Source: Erwinia sp. S63 (GTDB taxonomy: Bacteria; Pseudomonadota; Gammaproteobacteria; Enterobacterales; Enterobacteriaceae). Taken from it: a stretch of DNA of 64,000 nucleotides. Below the pieces are notes generated by a model. The model ran no database searches. It was not told the DNA's origin and saw only the letters and a program-made list of their open reading frames with translations. The DNA is taken from contig NZ_JACVUP010000006.1 of NCBI RefSeq assembly GCF_016625195.1, forward strand, positions 124,001 through 188,000, read 5' to 3'. Positions 1 to 9,190 of the stretch are shown here, piece by piece. Each line of letters begins with the position of its first letter. The stretch's first letter is position 1. Position numbers and translations under genes: made by a program.

Positions 1-3000
1 GTCTCGGGCAGCGGCAGTAGCCTGAACAGCGCGAATGCCAGCTTTATCGCCAGCGGTCAGGGCAGCACCGCAGTACGTGCTGAGGGCGGCGCGAATGCCA
101 CTTTGGCTAGCGGCAGCAGCATTAATGTCAGTGGCAGCAACGCAGTCGGCGTGCTGGTCAATAATCTGCGCACCGATCTCAGCAACGCGCTGGATGGCAC
201 CTCAGCGGCCACCACCGTCACCAGCAATGGCAATCTCAACGGCGCAGGCAGCAACTCCATCGGCTTTGATGTCACCAACGGCGCCACGCTGGTGAACAAC
301 GGTGCGGTGGATCTTACCGGCAGCAACAATATCGGTATTCGCTCGCGCGCAGGCAGCACGCTGACCAACAACGGTACGGTGAATGTGGCGAACGGCACCG
401 GGCTGGATGTCTCTGGCAGCGGCAGCACGCTGGCCAAAGGCGGCGTGATCAATGTGGATAACGGCGTGGCGGGCGTGCGCATCAGCGACGGCGCACAGCT
501 GGCATTGACCGGTAGCGATACGGTGATCACCACACAGGGCACTGCGCACGGCATCCTCGTCGATAGCGGTGCCAGCGCGCTTAGCGCCAGCGACGCCACG
601 GTCAACGTGCTGGGCAGCGGCAACGGCATCGAAAACCGCGCAGAACTCAGCAATGTTAGTCTGAGCAACCTGACGCTCAACGTGGCGAATGGCAACGGGA
701 TCCGCACCGCAGTGCCGTTTGATCCGGCCTCGACGGTCACCACCAATGTGACCGGCAGCGGTACGGGCCTCAACATCGCCAATGCGGATGGATCGACCAC
801 CAGCGGCGATTTAACACTCGGCTCCGGCTATCAATTTAATGTCACCGGTGCGGGCGGCAGCGGCATCCGCGCCAACACCACTGGCAACGTCACCACTGCG
901 GCTGACGTCACGATCGATAACCCTGCTGGCGGATCGGCACTGATCTCCAGCACGGCGGGCACCATCGTCAACACCGGAACGTTTACCTCGAACAGCCTGA
1001 CCTCGCCAGTGGTGGATTTGCGCGGGGGCAAGACCATCTTCGAAAACCTCGGCAACATCATCACCGCCAATCCGCAAACCGTGGCAGTGGCGGGCAGCAA
1101 TGCCAATGATGAAATCCTGCTGACCGAAGGCGATGTGCGTGGCGATATCAACCCCGGCGGCGGTTCTGATGTGTTCCGCTGGACGGGCGGTACACTTAAC
1201 GGCAGCCTGACGATGGGCAATGACGCTAATAACAGTGCTGAGGTCAGCAAGGTGGATCTCGGCACCACCTATCACCTCACCAGCGGCAGCGGAACGGGTA
1301 ACACCCTGACGTTCAACCAGATCGACTCTCGTGGCGGGAGCCTGAGCGTCGACGATCTCAATAAAGGGGTTAACCTCGGCAGCGGCTGGAGCACCATCAA
1401 CTTTACCGATACGCAGTGGACGTTGACCGATAACCTCAAGCTGGCGCACAGCACCATTAACGTGGACGCGAACTCCACGCTGTATGCGGGCAACAATGTG
1501 CATCCGACGTTAGCGGGTGGCACTGCGGACTCACTCACGGTGAATAACGCCGGTATTCTCGATCTGACCAACGGCGCGGGCTCGCCGGGCAACACCTTGA
1601 ATATCGATGGTTCGCTGGCGTCCAGCGGCGGGCAGCTCAATCTGATCACCGACCTTAACGAAGGCGGCGCGCTGAGCAATCAGTTCACCGACCACCTCAA
1701 CGTCACCGGCAATGCCACCGGCACTACGCTGGTGAACGTCAAACTCACCGACAGCAGCACTGGCGCGTTAACGGATCTCAATCGTAATGGCGGCATTGAG
1801 GGCAACGAGGGGATTTCGCTGGCACAGGTGGCGGGTAACGCTGGCCCTGATAGTTTTGCCCTTAAAGACGGCTATCTCGGCGCGGGGCCGTGGCAATATC
1901 GGCTCTACACCTTCGCACCGGGCAGCACCGATCCCAGCCAGCGTTTGGTCAGCGGCAGTGGCAACAATTACTGGGATTACCGCCTGGCGAATTATTACGT
2001 GTGTGAAGATGGCGCCAGTTGCCCATCGACCTTTATCACCGATGCGTTCGGCAGCGGGCAAAGCTACGATGCGCGTCCCGCCGTGGTGCCGCAGGTGCCG
2101 TCCTATATCTCCGCACCGGTTGGCCTTGCCTATTACACCTCGGCGATCATCGACGATTTGCATAAGCGTCTCGGTGAGCTGCGCCATGAGCAAACCCGGC
2201 CGGAAGGCGACGGCGGCGAGATGTTCCTGCGTTACATCGGTTCCAACCTGAAATACAAAAGCGACCAGAGTTTCCGCGATTACGGCTATGACTTCGATCT
2301 GGATTACAGCGCGGTGCAGGTGGGTGGCAACGTGCTGCGCCTCGACGGTGAGAAAGACAGCCTGCGCGGTGGCTTAGCCTACACGCGTGGTAACACGCGT
2401 ATTCGTCCCGATGCCGCCGACGGTTACAGCAGCACCACCTTTGACAGCGATAGCCTGGCCTTTTACGGCACCTGGCAGCGTCAGAACGGTTTCTATCTGG
2501 ATGGCGTGCTGTCGTTCGACTGGCATCGTGGTGAAACCGATATCGCACGGCAAAAACAGGAAGCGAAGCTGAAGGGCCATGGCTGGACCGCCTCGCTGGA
2601 GAGTGGCTATCCGTTTGATCTCGGCGATGGCTATAAGCTGGAACCGCAGGCGCAGTTGATGTACATGAAGCTCAACATGAACGACTTCACCGATGAAGAT
2701 GGCAACAAGGTGCGTTACGGCGATTACAACCAGACTATTGGACGTTTGGGCGCACGACTCGATCGCACCTGGACGGATGACAGCAATCGCCAATACACCC
2801 CTTACCTGCGCGCCAACTACTACAAAGGTTGGGGCGGTACGGCCGACACCAACATCTCTTCGGTAGAAAATCCTGCGCTGAGCGCTACCTTTACCAGCGG
2901 CCATTTTGGCCAGATGTGGGAAGTGGGCGCAGGCGGCACCGCCACGTTGCAGAAGGATGTTTCACTGTATGCGGAGGCGGATTACCGCAAAGAGATCAGC

Positions 3001-3054
3001 GGCAACGGGGCCAAGGGGTGGCGCTATAACGTTGGCGTAAGGTGGCAGTTTTAA
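1..3054 (+). CDS. Autotransporter adhesin, 5' end outside window
   Basis: The frame is open from base 1 to the TAA at 3052-3054, giving 1017 codons of the C-terminal part; the signal peptide and start lie upstream. The first two thirds are a low-complexity passenger rich in Gly, Ser, Asn, Thr and Val with degenerate repeats such as LVNNGAVDLTGSN and LTNNGTVNVANG, typical of a right-handed beta-helix stalk. A linker with CEDGASC follows. The last roughly 280 residues alternate hydrophobic and aromatic positions and end in GVRWQF, the terminal aromatic signature of an outer-membrane beta-barrel. This is a type Va autotransporter of the pertactin/AidA class, expected to display the passenger on the cell surface for adhesion. 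No protease active site was seen. The in-frame TTG at 103 is not the true start. Confidence 0.9.
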   Translation, partial: VSGSGSSLNSANASFIASGQGSTAVRAEGGANATLASGSSINVSGSNAVGVLVNNLRTDLSNALDGTSAATTVTSNGNLNGAGSNSIGFDVTNGATLVNNGAVDLTGSNNIGIRSRAGSTLTNNGTVNVANGTGLDVSGSGSTLAKGGVINVDNGVAGVRISDGAQLALTGSDTVITTQGTAHGILVDSGASALSASDATVNVLGSGNGIENRAELSNVSLSNLTLNVANGNGIRTAVPFDPASTVTTNVTGSGTGLNIANADGSTTSGDLTLGSGYQFNVTGAGGSGIRANTTGNVTTAADVTIDNPAGGSALISSTAGTIVNTGTFTSNSLTSPVVDLRGGKTIFENLGNIITANPQTVAVAGSNANDEILLTEGDVRGDINPGGGSDVFRWTGGTLNGSLTMGNDANNSAEVSKVDLGTTYHLTSGSGTGNTLTFNQIDSRGGSLSVDDLNKGVNLGSGWSTINFTDTQWTLTDNLKLAHSTINVDANSTLYAGNNVHPTLAGGTADSLTVNNAGILDLTNGAGSPGNTLNIDGSLASSGGQLNLITDLNEGGALSNQFTDHLNVTGNATGTTLVNVKLTDSSTGALTDLNRNGGIEGNEGISLAQVAGNAGPDSFALKDGYLGAGPWQYRLYTFAPGSTDPSQRLVSGSGNNYWDYRLANYYVCEDGASCPSTFITDAFGSGQSYDARPAVVPQVPSYISAPVGLAYYTSAIIDDLHKRLGELRHEQTRPEGDGGEMFLRYIGSNLKYKSDQSFRDYGYDFDLDYSAVQVGGNVLRLDGEKDSLRGGLAYTRGNTRIRPDAADGYSSTTFDSDSLAFYGTWQRQNGFYLDGVLSFDWHRGETDIARQKQEAKLKGHGWTASLESGYPFDLGDGYKLEPQAQLMYMKLNMNDFTDEDGNKVRYGDYNQTIGRLGARLDRTWTDDSNRQYTPYLRANYYKGWGGTADTNISSVENPALSATFTSGHFGQMWEVGAGGTATLQKDVSLYAEADYRKEISGNGAKGWRYNVGVRWQF

Positions 3055-3079
3055 ATGAGGACATTTCAAGCGTTGCCTT

Positions 3080-3167
3080 GAATGTCGTCATTAAAGGGCT
3101 GTGGTATTTGGCCAGGTCGCGATAAATGGCGTCATTAAACAGATGCGACATTTGGCCTGGTCGCCAT
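3080..3167. repeat. Two-unit 44-bp tandem repeat downstream of the autotransporter
   Basis: Unit 1 (3080-3123) and unit 2 (3124-3167) share AATG(T/G)CGTCATTAAA near the start and TATTTGGCC(A/T)GGTCGC or its variant near the end. A third unit begins at 3168 and decays. The GGTCGC..AAATGGCG wording resembles the arms of the hairpin at 7348. A small ORF crosses the repeat but looks fortuitous. The rest of the 3055-3425 gap holds the hairpin at 3186 and the aer promoter region. Confidence 0.7.
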
Positions 3168-3185
3168 CAAATGCGAGGTGGGTTT

Positions 3186-3207
3186 AGGTGCACATTGATG
3201 TGCACCT
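3186..3207. terminator. Hairpin after the autotransporter
   Basis: AGGTGCACA-TTGA-TGTGCACCT is a perfect 9-bp inverted repeat with a 4-base loop. No T-run follows, so it may be a factor-assisted terminator or an RNA-stabilising hairpin. Confidence 0.45.
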
Positions 3208-3341
3208 TGCTCATCTTGCGCCTCAGCAAAACCTTGATTTCATATACTCTAAATAAAATTTTATCGATCAATTTCTGCCACAAAAAACAAGGGTATTGTT
3301 CCTCATGGCTTTAATTCAGGATAAAAATTAATTCTTCGTGC

Positions 3342-3369
3342 TAAAGCCTGCCTGCTCTGCTGCCGAAAA
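3342..3369 (+). promoter_or_regulatory. Candidate sigma-28 (FliA) promoter of aer
   Basis: TAAAGCCT, then 12 bases, then GCCGAAAA, about 57 bases before the aer start. The flagellar consensus is TAAAGTTT-N11-GCCGATAA, so the -10 is close but the spacer is one base long. The chemoreceptor function of the gene supports the call. Confidence 0.45.
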
Positions 3370-3425
3370 GGTAAAAAAGTGTAATCGATTTTTCCTTTAG
3401 CCTGCATCTTGCAAGGACAACACAC

Positions 3426-4970
3426 ATGCGGAACAACCAGCCTATCACTCAGCGTGAATTCATCTTTGACGATGACGCCACGCTGATGTCGACCACCGAC
3501 CTCAACAGCCACATTACCTATGCCAACGACGCCTTTATTGAGGTCAGCGGCTTTGAGCCGGAGGAGGTTAACGGTCAACCGCATAACATGGTGCGTCACC
3601 CGGATATGCCGCCGGAAGCTTTTGCCGACATGTGGGCCACACTGAAACAGGGCGAACCCTGGACCGCGCTGGTGAAAAACCGTCGTAAGAACGGTGATCA
3701 CTATTGGGTGCGGGCTAATGCGATTCCGGTGGTGCGTGAAGGCAAGGTACAGGGTTACATGTCGGTACGCACCAAACCTTCCGCCGAAGAGATCCGCCAT
3801 ACCGAAGCGCTGTATCGTGATTTCCGTGAAGGGCGTGCTAAAGGCCGCCGTTTCCATAAAGGGCTGCTGGTCGGCACCGGCTGGCGTCGTCTCGGGTCAC
3901 TGTTGAAAATTATGCCGCTGCGCTGGCGTATTCGCTCTACTTTACTAACCGTGCTGCCGCTGTCCGTTATCGGCGTCTGGCTGCTGGGGATGGCACCGAT
4001 GGCGCTGGGCGGCTTTGCCGCAGGCATGGCAGGTTTGTTGCTGCTGGCGAGCTTGTGGCTGGAACAGCAGATTTCTCGTCCGATGGAGCGCATCTGCCGC
4101 CAGGCATTGAGTGTCGCCACTGGCGCCAGTCATAAAGTGGAGCAGTTAGATCGTGTGGATGAAATCGGCGTCACGCTACGTGCCATCGGGCAACTTGGCC
4201 TGATGTTCCGCTGGCTGGTGGATGACGTCAGCGGTCAGGCGATCAATGTGTTGAGTGCCAGTGGAGCGATAGCGCGCAGCAACGATGAGTTGAGCCGCCG
4301 CACGGAACAGGCCGCGGCCAACGTGCAGCAAACCGCCGCCACTATGAATGAAATGACCGCCACGGTGAAAAGCAATACTGATACCGCCCATGAAGTGAAC
4401 AAGCTGTCGGAGAACACCAGCCATGCGGCGTTGAAAGGCGGTGAAGTGATGCAGGAGATGGTGGGCATGATGGCGGAGATCGCCGACAGTTCGAAGCGCA
4501 TCGCCAATATCACCAGCGTGATTGACGGTATCGCTTTCCAGACCAATATTCTGGCGTTGAACGCAGCGGTGGAAGCCGCGCGTGCCGGTGAACAGGGTAA
4601 AGGATTTGCAGTGGTGGCTGGTGAGGTACGCAGCCTGGCGCAGCGTAGTGCCAAAGCGGCCAGTGAAATTAAAACACTGGTGGAGACCAGCGCGGGTCGC
4701 GTGCAGTCGGGCAGCAATCACGCCGATGCGGCGGGACGCACCATGCAGGAGATTGTTGATCAGGTACAGAACGTCACGGCGTTGATTGCCCAGATCAGTT
4801 CTGCTACCGCTGAACAATCCATCGCATTGAGCGAAGTGAGCACGGCGGTGGAAGATCTTGACGATATCACCCATCAAAACGCTGCGCGCGTGGCGGAAAG
4901 CGCCGAAGCTTCAGGACGTATGACGCATCAAGCCAATCGCCTGGTGGAAGCGATCAGCGTATTCCGCTAA
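3426..4970 (+). CDS. aer: Aerotaxis receptor Aer (PAS-containing chemoreceptor)
   Basis: A 514-residue protein, close to the 506 residues of E. coli Aer. Residues about 10-120 form a PAS domain (opening with [19 protein letters not shown]), which in Aer binds FAD and senses redox state. A hydrophobic segment near 170-205 anchors it to the inner membrane, followed by a HAMP-like region. The C-terminal half is a methyl-accepting signalling hairpin with the conserved tip [18 protein letters not shown], which contacts CheA and CheW. There is no periplasmic sensor domain. Expected role: steering toward oxygen or favourable redox conditions. A sigma-28-like promoter precedes it. The last codons and stop are repeated in decayed form just downstream (5003-5062). 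Confidence 0.9.
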   Translation: MRNNQPITQREFIFDDDATLMSTTDLNSHITYANDAFIEVSGFEPEEVNGQPHNMVRHPDMPPEAFADMWATLKQGEPWTALVKNRRKNGDHYWVRANAIPVVREGKVQGYMSVRTKPSAEEIRHTEALYRDFREGRAKGRRFHKGLLVGTGWRRLGSLLKIMPLRWRIRSTLLTVLPLSVIGVWLLGMAPMALGGFAAGMAGLLLLASLWLEQQISRPMERICRQALSVATGASHKVEQLDRVDEIGVTLRAIGQLGLMFRWLVDDVSGQAINVLSASGAIARSNDELSRRTEQAAANVQQTAATMNEMTATVKSNTDTAHEVNKLSENTSHAALKGGEVMQEMVGMMAEIADSSKRIANITSVIDGIAFQTNILALNAAVEAARAGEQGKGFAVVAGEVRSLAQRSAKAASEIKTLVETSAGRVQSGSNHADAAGRTMQEIVDQVQNVTALIAQISSATAEQSIALSEVSTAVEDLDDITHQNAARVAESAEASGRMTHQANRLVEAISVFR

Positions 4971-5062
4971 AGGGTCTTGCACGCTGCTCGAAATGCGCCG
5001 AAGCATCAAACAAATTGCCTGGAGGAAGCGTTCAGCGTAATCCGTTAAAGGGTCTCGCGCGC
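4925..5062. repeat. Tandem duplication of the aer 3' tail
   Basis: 4925-4984 covers the last aer codons, the TAA and 14 bases beyond. 5003-5062 repeats it at a 78-bp offset with 51 of 60 positions identical. Upstream, GAAAGCGCCGAAGC (4896) also reappears as GAAATGCGCCGAAGC just before copy 2, with a short internal deletion. Copy 2 has mostly non-synonymous changes and is not translated as Aer. The stop codon of the convergent araC-type gene (5045-5047) lies inside copy 2. Confidence 0.85.
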
Positions 5063-5995
5063 CGCACGCAACGCGCCGGGTGGAGTTCCGACAATGCGTT
5101 TGAACGCCCGGCTAAAAGCCGCCAGCGAACCGTAACCGAGGTGGAAGGCGACGCTTTCCACCGCTTCGCCTTCATTGACGATACGTTCTACCGCCAGGCG
5201 CATGCGCAGTTCAGTGAGGTAGCGCAGCGGCGTCATGCCGGTAGCCGTTTGAAAACGGGCGGCAAACACTGAACGTGAACTGCCCGATTCGCGTGCCAAA
5301 CGCTCCACCGTCCAGTTTTCGCCCGGCTCACGATGCATGGCTGCCATCGCCAGGCTAAGACGCGGATCGCGCAGCGCCTGCACCAATCCACTGCCTTTAC
5401 CACAGCCGTTCTCTACCCAGCCGCGCACAATCTGCGCCGCCACCACATCCGCCAGGCGGGAAAGAATGCCAGCGAAACCGGCTTTGCGCTCGCGGGTTTC
5501 GCGCTCCATGGCATCGAGGATCGGCTGAATTTCCGGGTACTGCGCCAGCAGGGTACTCACCAGCATGACATCCGGCATGGTGTGCACCAGCGGCTGCATG
5601 CCGCCGAGTTCAAATGCCATGCAGGCGCTAAATAAAATGACATCGCTGTCGTCCGGGCAACCTTCGCTGCTGTCAGCGATGTCACATACGCTGCCACAGA
5701 TCGGTTTGCTGTTGAAGGTGCCAATCGGTTCACAAATGGCGTCTTCGCTGGAGATCAACGCGTGCGCTTTGCCGTGCGGGATCAGCATCGCATCGCCTGC
5801 CTGCAATGGATAGATCACGCCAGACGCTGAGCGGATCATTAACGATCCCCGGCCAACAAAGTGCAATTGTGCCTTGCCCGGCGCGTCATCGTATTGCAAA
5901 CCAAAAGGGTTATGTAAGGCGATACGCTGATATTTCACGCCATACAGGCGCATGCCCATCAGCAGTTCACTGGTCAGATCTTCATAGCGGCTCAT
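5045..5995 (-). CDS. AraC-family regulator with cupin-type sensor domain
   Basis: A 316-residue protein. The N-terminal ~200 residues look like an AraC-type cupin ligand-binding domain (…YPLQAGDAMLIPHGKAHAL). The C-terminal ~100 residues hold two helix-turn-helix motifs, with LARESGSSRSVFAARF in the first and VAFHLGYGSLAAFSRAFKR in the second. It is divergent from the MFS exporter that starts at 6099, with about 100 bases between them. Regulators of this subfamily commonly control an adjacent efflux gene, so control of the 6099 gene is the likely job (inference). The ligand is unknown. Its stop codon lies in the duplicated aer tail. Confidence 0.85.
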   Translation of the reverse strand: MSRYEDLTSELLMGMRLYGVKYQRIALHNPFGLQYDDAPGKAQLHFVGRGSLMIRSASGVIYPLQAGDAMLIPHGKAHALISSEDAICEPIGTFNSKPICGSVCDIADSSEGCPDDSDVILFSACMAFELGGMQPLVHTMPDVMLVSTLLAQYPEIQPILDAMERETRERKAGFAGILSRLADVVAAQIVRGWVENGCGKGSGLVQALRDPRLSLAMAAMHREPGENWTVERLARESGSSRSVFAARFQTATGMTPLRYLTELRMRLAVERIVNEGEAVESVAFHLGYGSLAAFSRAFKRIVGTPPGALRAARETL

Positions 5996-6098
5996 ACGAA
6001 TCCAGACGAATTATCAAAAAACAAAGTTTTTGTATCATAGATCGTCTTGCGTCATCTCACTATGCTTACAACCTGAATTTTTGTGATGGGGATCGCAA

Positions 6099-7286
6099 AT
6101 GAGTCTGGATACTGAAGTAGTCGAAACAAGTATAGCGGTGGATAAACCCGCATGGGGCGCGGTGTTTGCCATGGCGTTTGGCGTGTTCGGCCTGATTACT
6201 GCCGAATTTCTGCCGGTGAGCTTGCTGACACCGATTGCCGACTCGCTGCAGGTGAGCGAAGGGCAAGCGGGCCAAACGGTGACCGTGACTGCCCTGGTGG
6301 CATTGCTCACCAGTCTGGTGGTCGGCAACCTAACGCGTCGTCTCGATCGTCGCATCGTGATGCTGGCCTTTACGCTGCTGCTGATTGCCTCGGCGCTGTT
6401 GGTGGCGTTTGCAGAAAATCTGCCAATGATCCTGCTGGCGCGTGTGCTGCTCGGCATGGCGATTGGCGGCTTCTGGACGCTTTCCACTGCCATCACTATG
6501 CGGTTGGTACCGAGCGATCAGGTGCCAAAGGCGCTGTCGATAGTGTTTAGCGGCATTTCGCTGGCGACCATCATTGCCGCACCGTTGGGCAGTTACCTCG
6601 GCGGCATTATTGGCTGGCGTAATATCTTCCTGTTGACCGGTGCATTGGGCGTGCTGGCGCTGTTCTGGCAGTTCTTCACACTGCCTGCGATGCCGCCAGA
6701 GAATAAAGCGCGCAGCGGCGGCGTGCTGGATCTGCTGCGTAACGGCCTGATGCGCTGGGGCATGCTGGCGGTGATCATGATGTTCACCGGACATTTTGCC
6801 TTCTTTACCTATCTGCGTCCGTTCCTGGAAAGCAGCGCGCAGCTCAATATCAATCAGCTGTCGCTGGTGCTGCTGGCGTTTGGTGTGGCGAACTTCTTCG
6901 GCACCTCACTGGCGGGTTACCTGGTGACGCGCAGCGTGTCGCTGACGCTGACCGGCATGGCGCTGGTAATGAGTGTAACGGCGGTGGTGCTGGTGAGTTT
7001 TGGCAATCTGCCGTGGCTGGTCGGTGCCGGCGTGGCGATGTGGGGCCTGGCGTTTGGTTCGATGCCAACCGGTTGGTCAACGTGGATCTCACGTGCGGTG
7101 CCGGATGATGCCGAATCTGGCGGTGGTTTGCTGGTGGCAACCATTCAGTTGGCGATCACCGCAGGTGCTGCGGCCGGTGGCTGGATGTTTGATCTCAACG
7201 GCGCGGGCGGCGTGTTCCTCGCCAGCGGCGTGCTGATGCTGCTCGCGGCCATCACTATCTTTACCCGCGTTCGTCATCACGGTTAA
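6099..7286 (+). CDS. MFS exporter, NepI-like (purine ribonucleoside efflux family)
   Basis: A 395-residue protein with about 12 membrane segments. Its length and several diagnostic stretches match E. coli NepI (396 aa), including FLPVSLLTPIADSL near the first helix and GWSTWISRAVPDDAE with IQLAITAGAAAGG in the C-terminal half. NepI exports purine ribonucleosides by proton antiport. The substrate here is not proven and could be a sugar or drug, as in related DHA1 members. The gene is divergent from an AraC-type regulator and followed by a strong terminator at 7348, so it is probably monocistronic. Confidence 0.8.
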   Translation: MSLDTEVVETSIAVDKPAWGAVFAMAFGVFGLITAEFLPVSLLTPIADSLQVSEGQAGQTVTVTALVALLTSLVVGNLTRRLDRRIVMLAFTLLLIASALLVAFAENLPMILLARVLLGMAIGGFWTLSTAITMRLVPSDQVPKALSIVFSGISLATIIAAPLGSYLGGIIGWRNIFLLTGALGVLALFWQFFTLPAMPPENKARSGGVLDLLRNGLMRWGMLAVIMMFTGHFAFFTYLRPFLESSAQLNINQLSLVLLAFGVANFFGTSLAGYLVTRSVSLTLTGMALVMSVTAVVLVSFGNLPWLVGAGVAMWGLAFGSMPTGWSTWISRAVPDDAESGGGLLVATIQLAITAGAAAGGWMFDLNGAGGVFLASGVLMLLAAITIFTRVRHHG

Positions 7287-7347
7287 ATAGCTTGTTGCGT
7301 CAGGATCGGCATCAGCGTCGATCCTAAAAATGCTCACATACCTGTAG

Positions 7348-7377
7348 GGTCGCCATTTATGGCGACCTTTCTTTTTT
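7348..7377 (+). terminator. Intrinsic terminator of the NepI-like gene
   Basis: GGTCGCCA-TTTA-TGGCGACC is a perfect 8-bp stem followed by TTTCTTTTTT. The stem is also a member of the dispersed GGTCGCCAT-type palindromes of this genome. Confidence 0.85.
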
Positions 7378-7512
7378 CAGGGAAGCCACACAGACATAAA
7401 TCCTGCACCGCTCTAAAAACCCAGTTTTTTAACCCTTTGCACAGCAGTTAATCCAAATGTGCTTTTTATGTTCAAATTAATCGAATAACTACGGCAAATC
7501 TCTCTGCTTTTT

Positions 7513-7528
7513 TGTGATCGATTTCACG
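7513..7528. promoter_or_regulatory. CRP-like site upstream of the DUF1471 gene
   Basis: TGTGA-TCGATT-TCACG matches the CRP consensus TGTGA-N6-TCACA in nine of ten core positions. It lies 65 bases before the ATG at 7593. A TATTAT box starts at 7531; if that is the -10, the site would overlap the promoter and could repress, while a promoter further downstream would allow activation. Apart from this and the terminator, the 7287-7592 gap shows nothing. Confidence 0.5.
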
Positions 7529-7592
7529 CCTATTATTTATCTCAACAAGGCGATGACGCCTTATCTGATAAAAAATCATTGAGGAATTGACC

Positions 7593-7802
7593 ATGAAATC
7601 TATCAAAACTTTTGCTGCTGTTATCGCTCTCTCTGCTCTGCCATTCGCCAGCTTTGCGCAAAGCGTCACCGCATGTGCTTCAACGCTGGATGGTGCAGAA
7701 GCGCAAATCGCTGCTCAGGCGCATAAAGCTGGTGCTTCCTATAAAGTGACTGAAGCCAACTTCAACAACGGCGTGCACATGACTGCCGAGTTGACCAAAT
7801 AA
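7593..7802 (+). CDS. Small secreted DUF1471 (YhcN/BhsA-type) protein
   Basis: A 69-residue protein starting at ATG 7593 behind GAGGA (7581-7585). The TTG at 7587 lies too close to that site. An N-terminal signal peptide (MKSIKTFAAVIALSALPF, cut after AQS region) is followed by about 45 residues with the DUF1471 pattern, including a conserved Gly-Ala-Ser-Tyr segment and the C-terminal strand. Family members such as BhsA and YhcN are periplasmic or outer-membrane-associated stress and biofilm proteins. The specific role is unknown. It stands alone between terminators. Confidence 0.8.
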   Translation: MKSIKTFAAVIALSALPFASFAQSVTACASTLDGAEAQIAAQAHKAGASYKVTEANFNNGVHMTAELTK

Positions 7803-7893
7803 GTCTGCGTTAACGATCTGTGCTGACAGGGTGCCTAAGGGCGCCCTGGCGGCGTTTGTAACTGCATAAAATTCTGTTACTTTCCTATCTAAA

Positions 7894-7908
7894 TGATTAC
7901 TATTCTCA
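7894..7908. promoter_or_regulatory. Candidate Fur box upstream of yncE
   Basis: TGATTACTATTCTCA matches the 7-1-7 Fur motif TGATAAT-N-ATTATCA at 11 of 14 positions. It lies about 110 bases before yncE. E. coli yncE is known to be Fur-controlled, which supports the assignment. Confidence 0.5.
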
Positions 7909-8017
7909 AAAACTAACATCCTTCGTCGGCTCGCCTCGGGCTGTCATTCTGAAATTGGTTGCATTGTCGGGCTTTCACTTCACTGCCATGAGGCGGTGGA
8001 TTTGCTATGGAGAAGTT

Positions 8018-9067
8018 ATGAAAGCGATTAAAACAACATGGGCGTTGCGTCCATTGCTGCTGGCAACGGCGCTGTTATCTTCCTCTGCGGTATTGGCAGC
8101 GGAGTCTCAGCCGTTGAATCAGGTGATTTCCAAAGGGGCTTACGAACTGGCGTTCAGCAACAGCGATAACGCGCTGTTCCTCGCCACGGCGCAAAACGCC
8201 AGCACCAAAGGCGGCACCGTTTATCGTCTCGATCCGCAGGATCTGTCGGTGAAGCAGACCATCAATACCGATCTGCCGACCTTTGGCGCCGCCATCAACC
8301 AGAAAACCAACACGCTGTTCTTTGGTAATACACGCGATGCGGCACTGACCTCGGTCGATGCCAGCAGCGGTAAAGTACTGAACTCGCTGGTGCTGGATGC
8401 ACGTCAGCGCAGCGAAACTGTCCGTCCACTGCAACCGCGTGAAGTGGTTGCTGATGCGGCAACCGACCGCGTTTATGTCACCGGCCTCGGTGAGCAGAGC
8501 GTGGTGTGGGTTGTGGATGGCAAAACCCTGAAGCTGGTCAGCACCGTACCGAACACCGGTAAAATGGGCACCGGCCTGGCGATCGATTCTGCGGCACAGA
8601 AGTTGTACGTAACCAACGCCGATGGCGAACTGGTGACCATCAATACGCGCCTGAACGCGATTGAAAAACGTCAGAAAATTGATGGCGACAAAGATCACTT
8701 CTTCCTGAATATCGCGCTGGATACCCAGGGCCATCGCATCTTCCTGAGCGACTCTAAACAGCCTCAGGTGCTGGTGCTGGATTCCCGCACTCAGCAGGTG
8801 ATTCATAAGATTGATGTGCCAGAATCGCTGGCGGTGCTGTTCAATGCCGATCGCAACGAGCTGTACGTGACCCATCGCAAAGCGGGTGAAATCAGCATCA
8901 TCGACGCCAGCTCTTATAAAGTGAAGCGCACGGTGAAAGCACCGGGCCTGCCAAACAGCCTGGCGCTGTCAGCAGACGGTAAAGCGCTGTTTGTTAGCAT
9001 CAAGCAGCCAGGCACCCGTAAAGAGCCACCAAAAAAACCGGATAGCGTCCTGCGCATCGCGCTGTAA
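8018..9067 (+). CDS. yncE: YncE-type periplasmic beta-propeller protein
   Basis: A 349-residue protein from ATG 8018 (GGAGAAGTT before it). A signal peptide of about 28 residues (ending SSAVLAAES) is followed by a seven-bladed WD40-like propeller. Long stretches match E. coli YncE, for example VRPLQPREVVAD, NTGKMGTGLAID, YVTNADGELVTI and PNSLALSADGKALFVS. The E. coli protein is periplasmic, binds single-stranded DNA in vitro and responds to iron; its physiological role is unclear. A Fur-like box upstream and a hairpin at 9088 suggest a monocistronic iron-responsive unit. An in-frame start at 7955 exists but would precede the signal peptide and is unlikely. Confidence 0.9.
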   Translation: MKAIKTTWALRPLLLATALLSSSAVLAAESQPLNQVISKGAYELAFSNSDNALFLATAQNASTKGGTVYRLDPQDLSVKQTINTDLPTFGAAINQKTNTLFFGNTRDAALTSVDASSGKVLNSLVLDARQRSETVRPLQPREVVADAATDRVYVTGLGEQSVVWVVDGKTLKLVSTVPNTGKMGTGLAIDSAAQKLYVTNADGELVTINTRLNAIEKRQKIDGDKDHFFLNIALDTQGHRIFLSDSKQPQVLVLDSRTQQVIHKIDVPESLAVLFNADRNELYVTHRKAGEISIIDASSYKVKRTVKAPGLPNSLALSADGKALFVSIKQPGTRKEPPKKPDSVLRIAL

Positions 9068-9087
9068 GCGGCAGTTATCTGAAACTC

Positions 9088-9109
9088 AAGGGCGGCGTGT
9101 GCCGCCCTT
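9088..9109 (+). terminator. Hairpin after yncE
   Basis: AAGGGCGGC-GTGT-GCCGCCCTT is a perfect 9-bp stem just after yncE. The following T-tract is short and interrupted. Confidence 0.65.
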
Positions 9110-9190
9110 TGCATTTCCGCACTTTCCTTCCCCGCTCGCCCCGCGATATACGCTACCTTTTACCTCGACAACACCAATGGAGAGGAAGCA

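Noticed and set aside
57-800. Long open frame on the minus strand opposite the autotransporter
   Set aside because: It is a by-product of the repetitive GC-rich passenger on the plus strand, which has a continuous frame and a proper C-terminal barrel.
3126-3314. A 62-codon frame after the autotransporter
   Set aside because: It runs through the tandem repeat and the hairpin and has no ribosome site.
5806-6102. A 98-codon plus-strand frame in the araC-MFS divergent region
   Set aside because: It lies largely antisense to the AraC-type gene and has no ribosome site or recognisable family.
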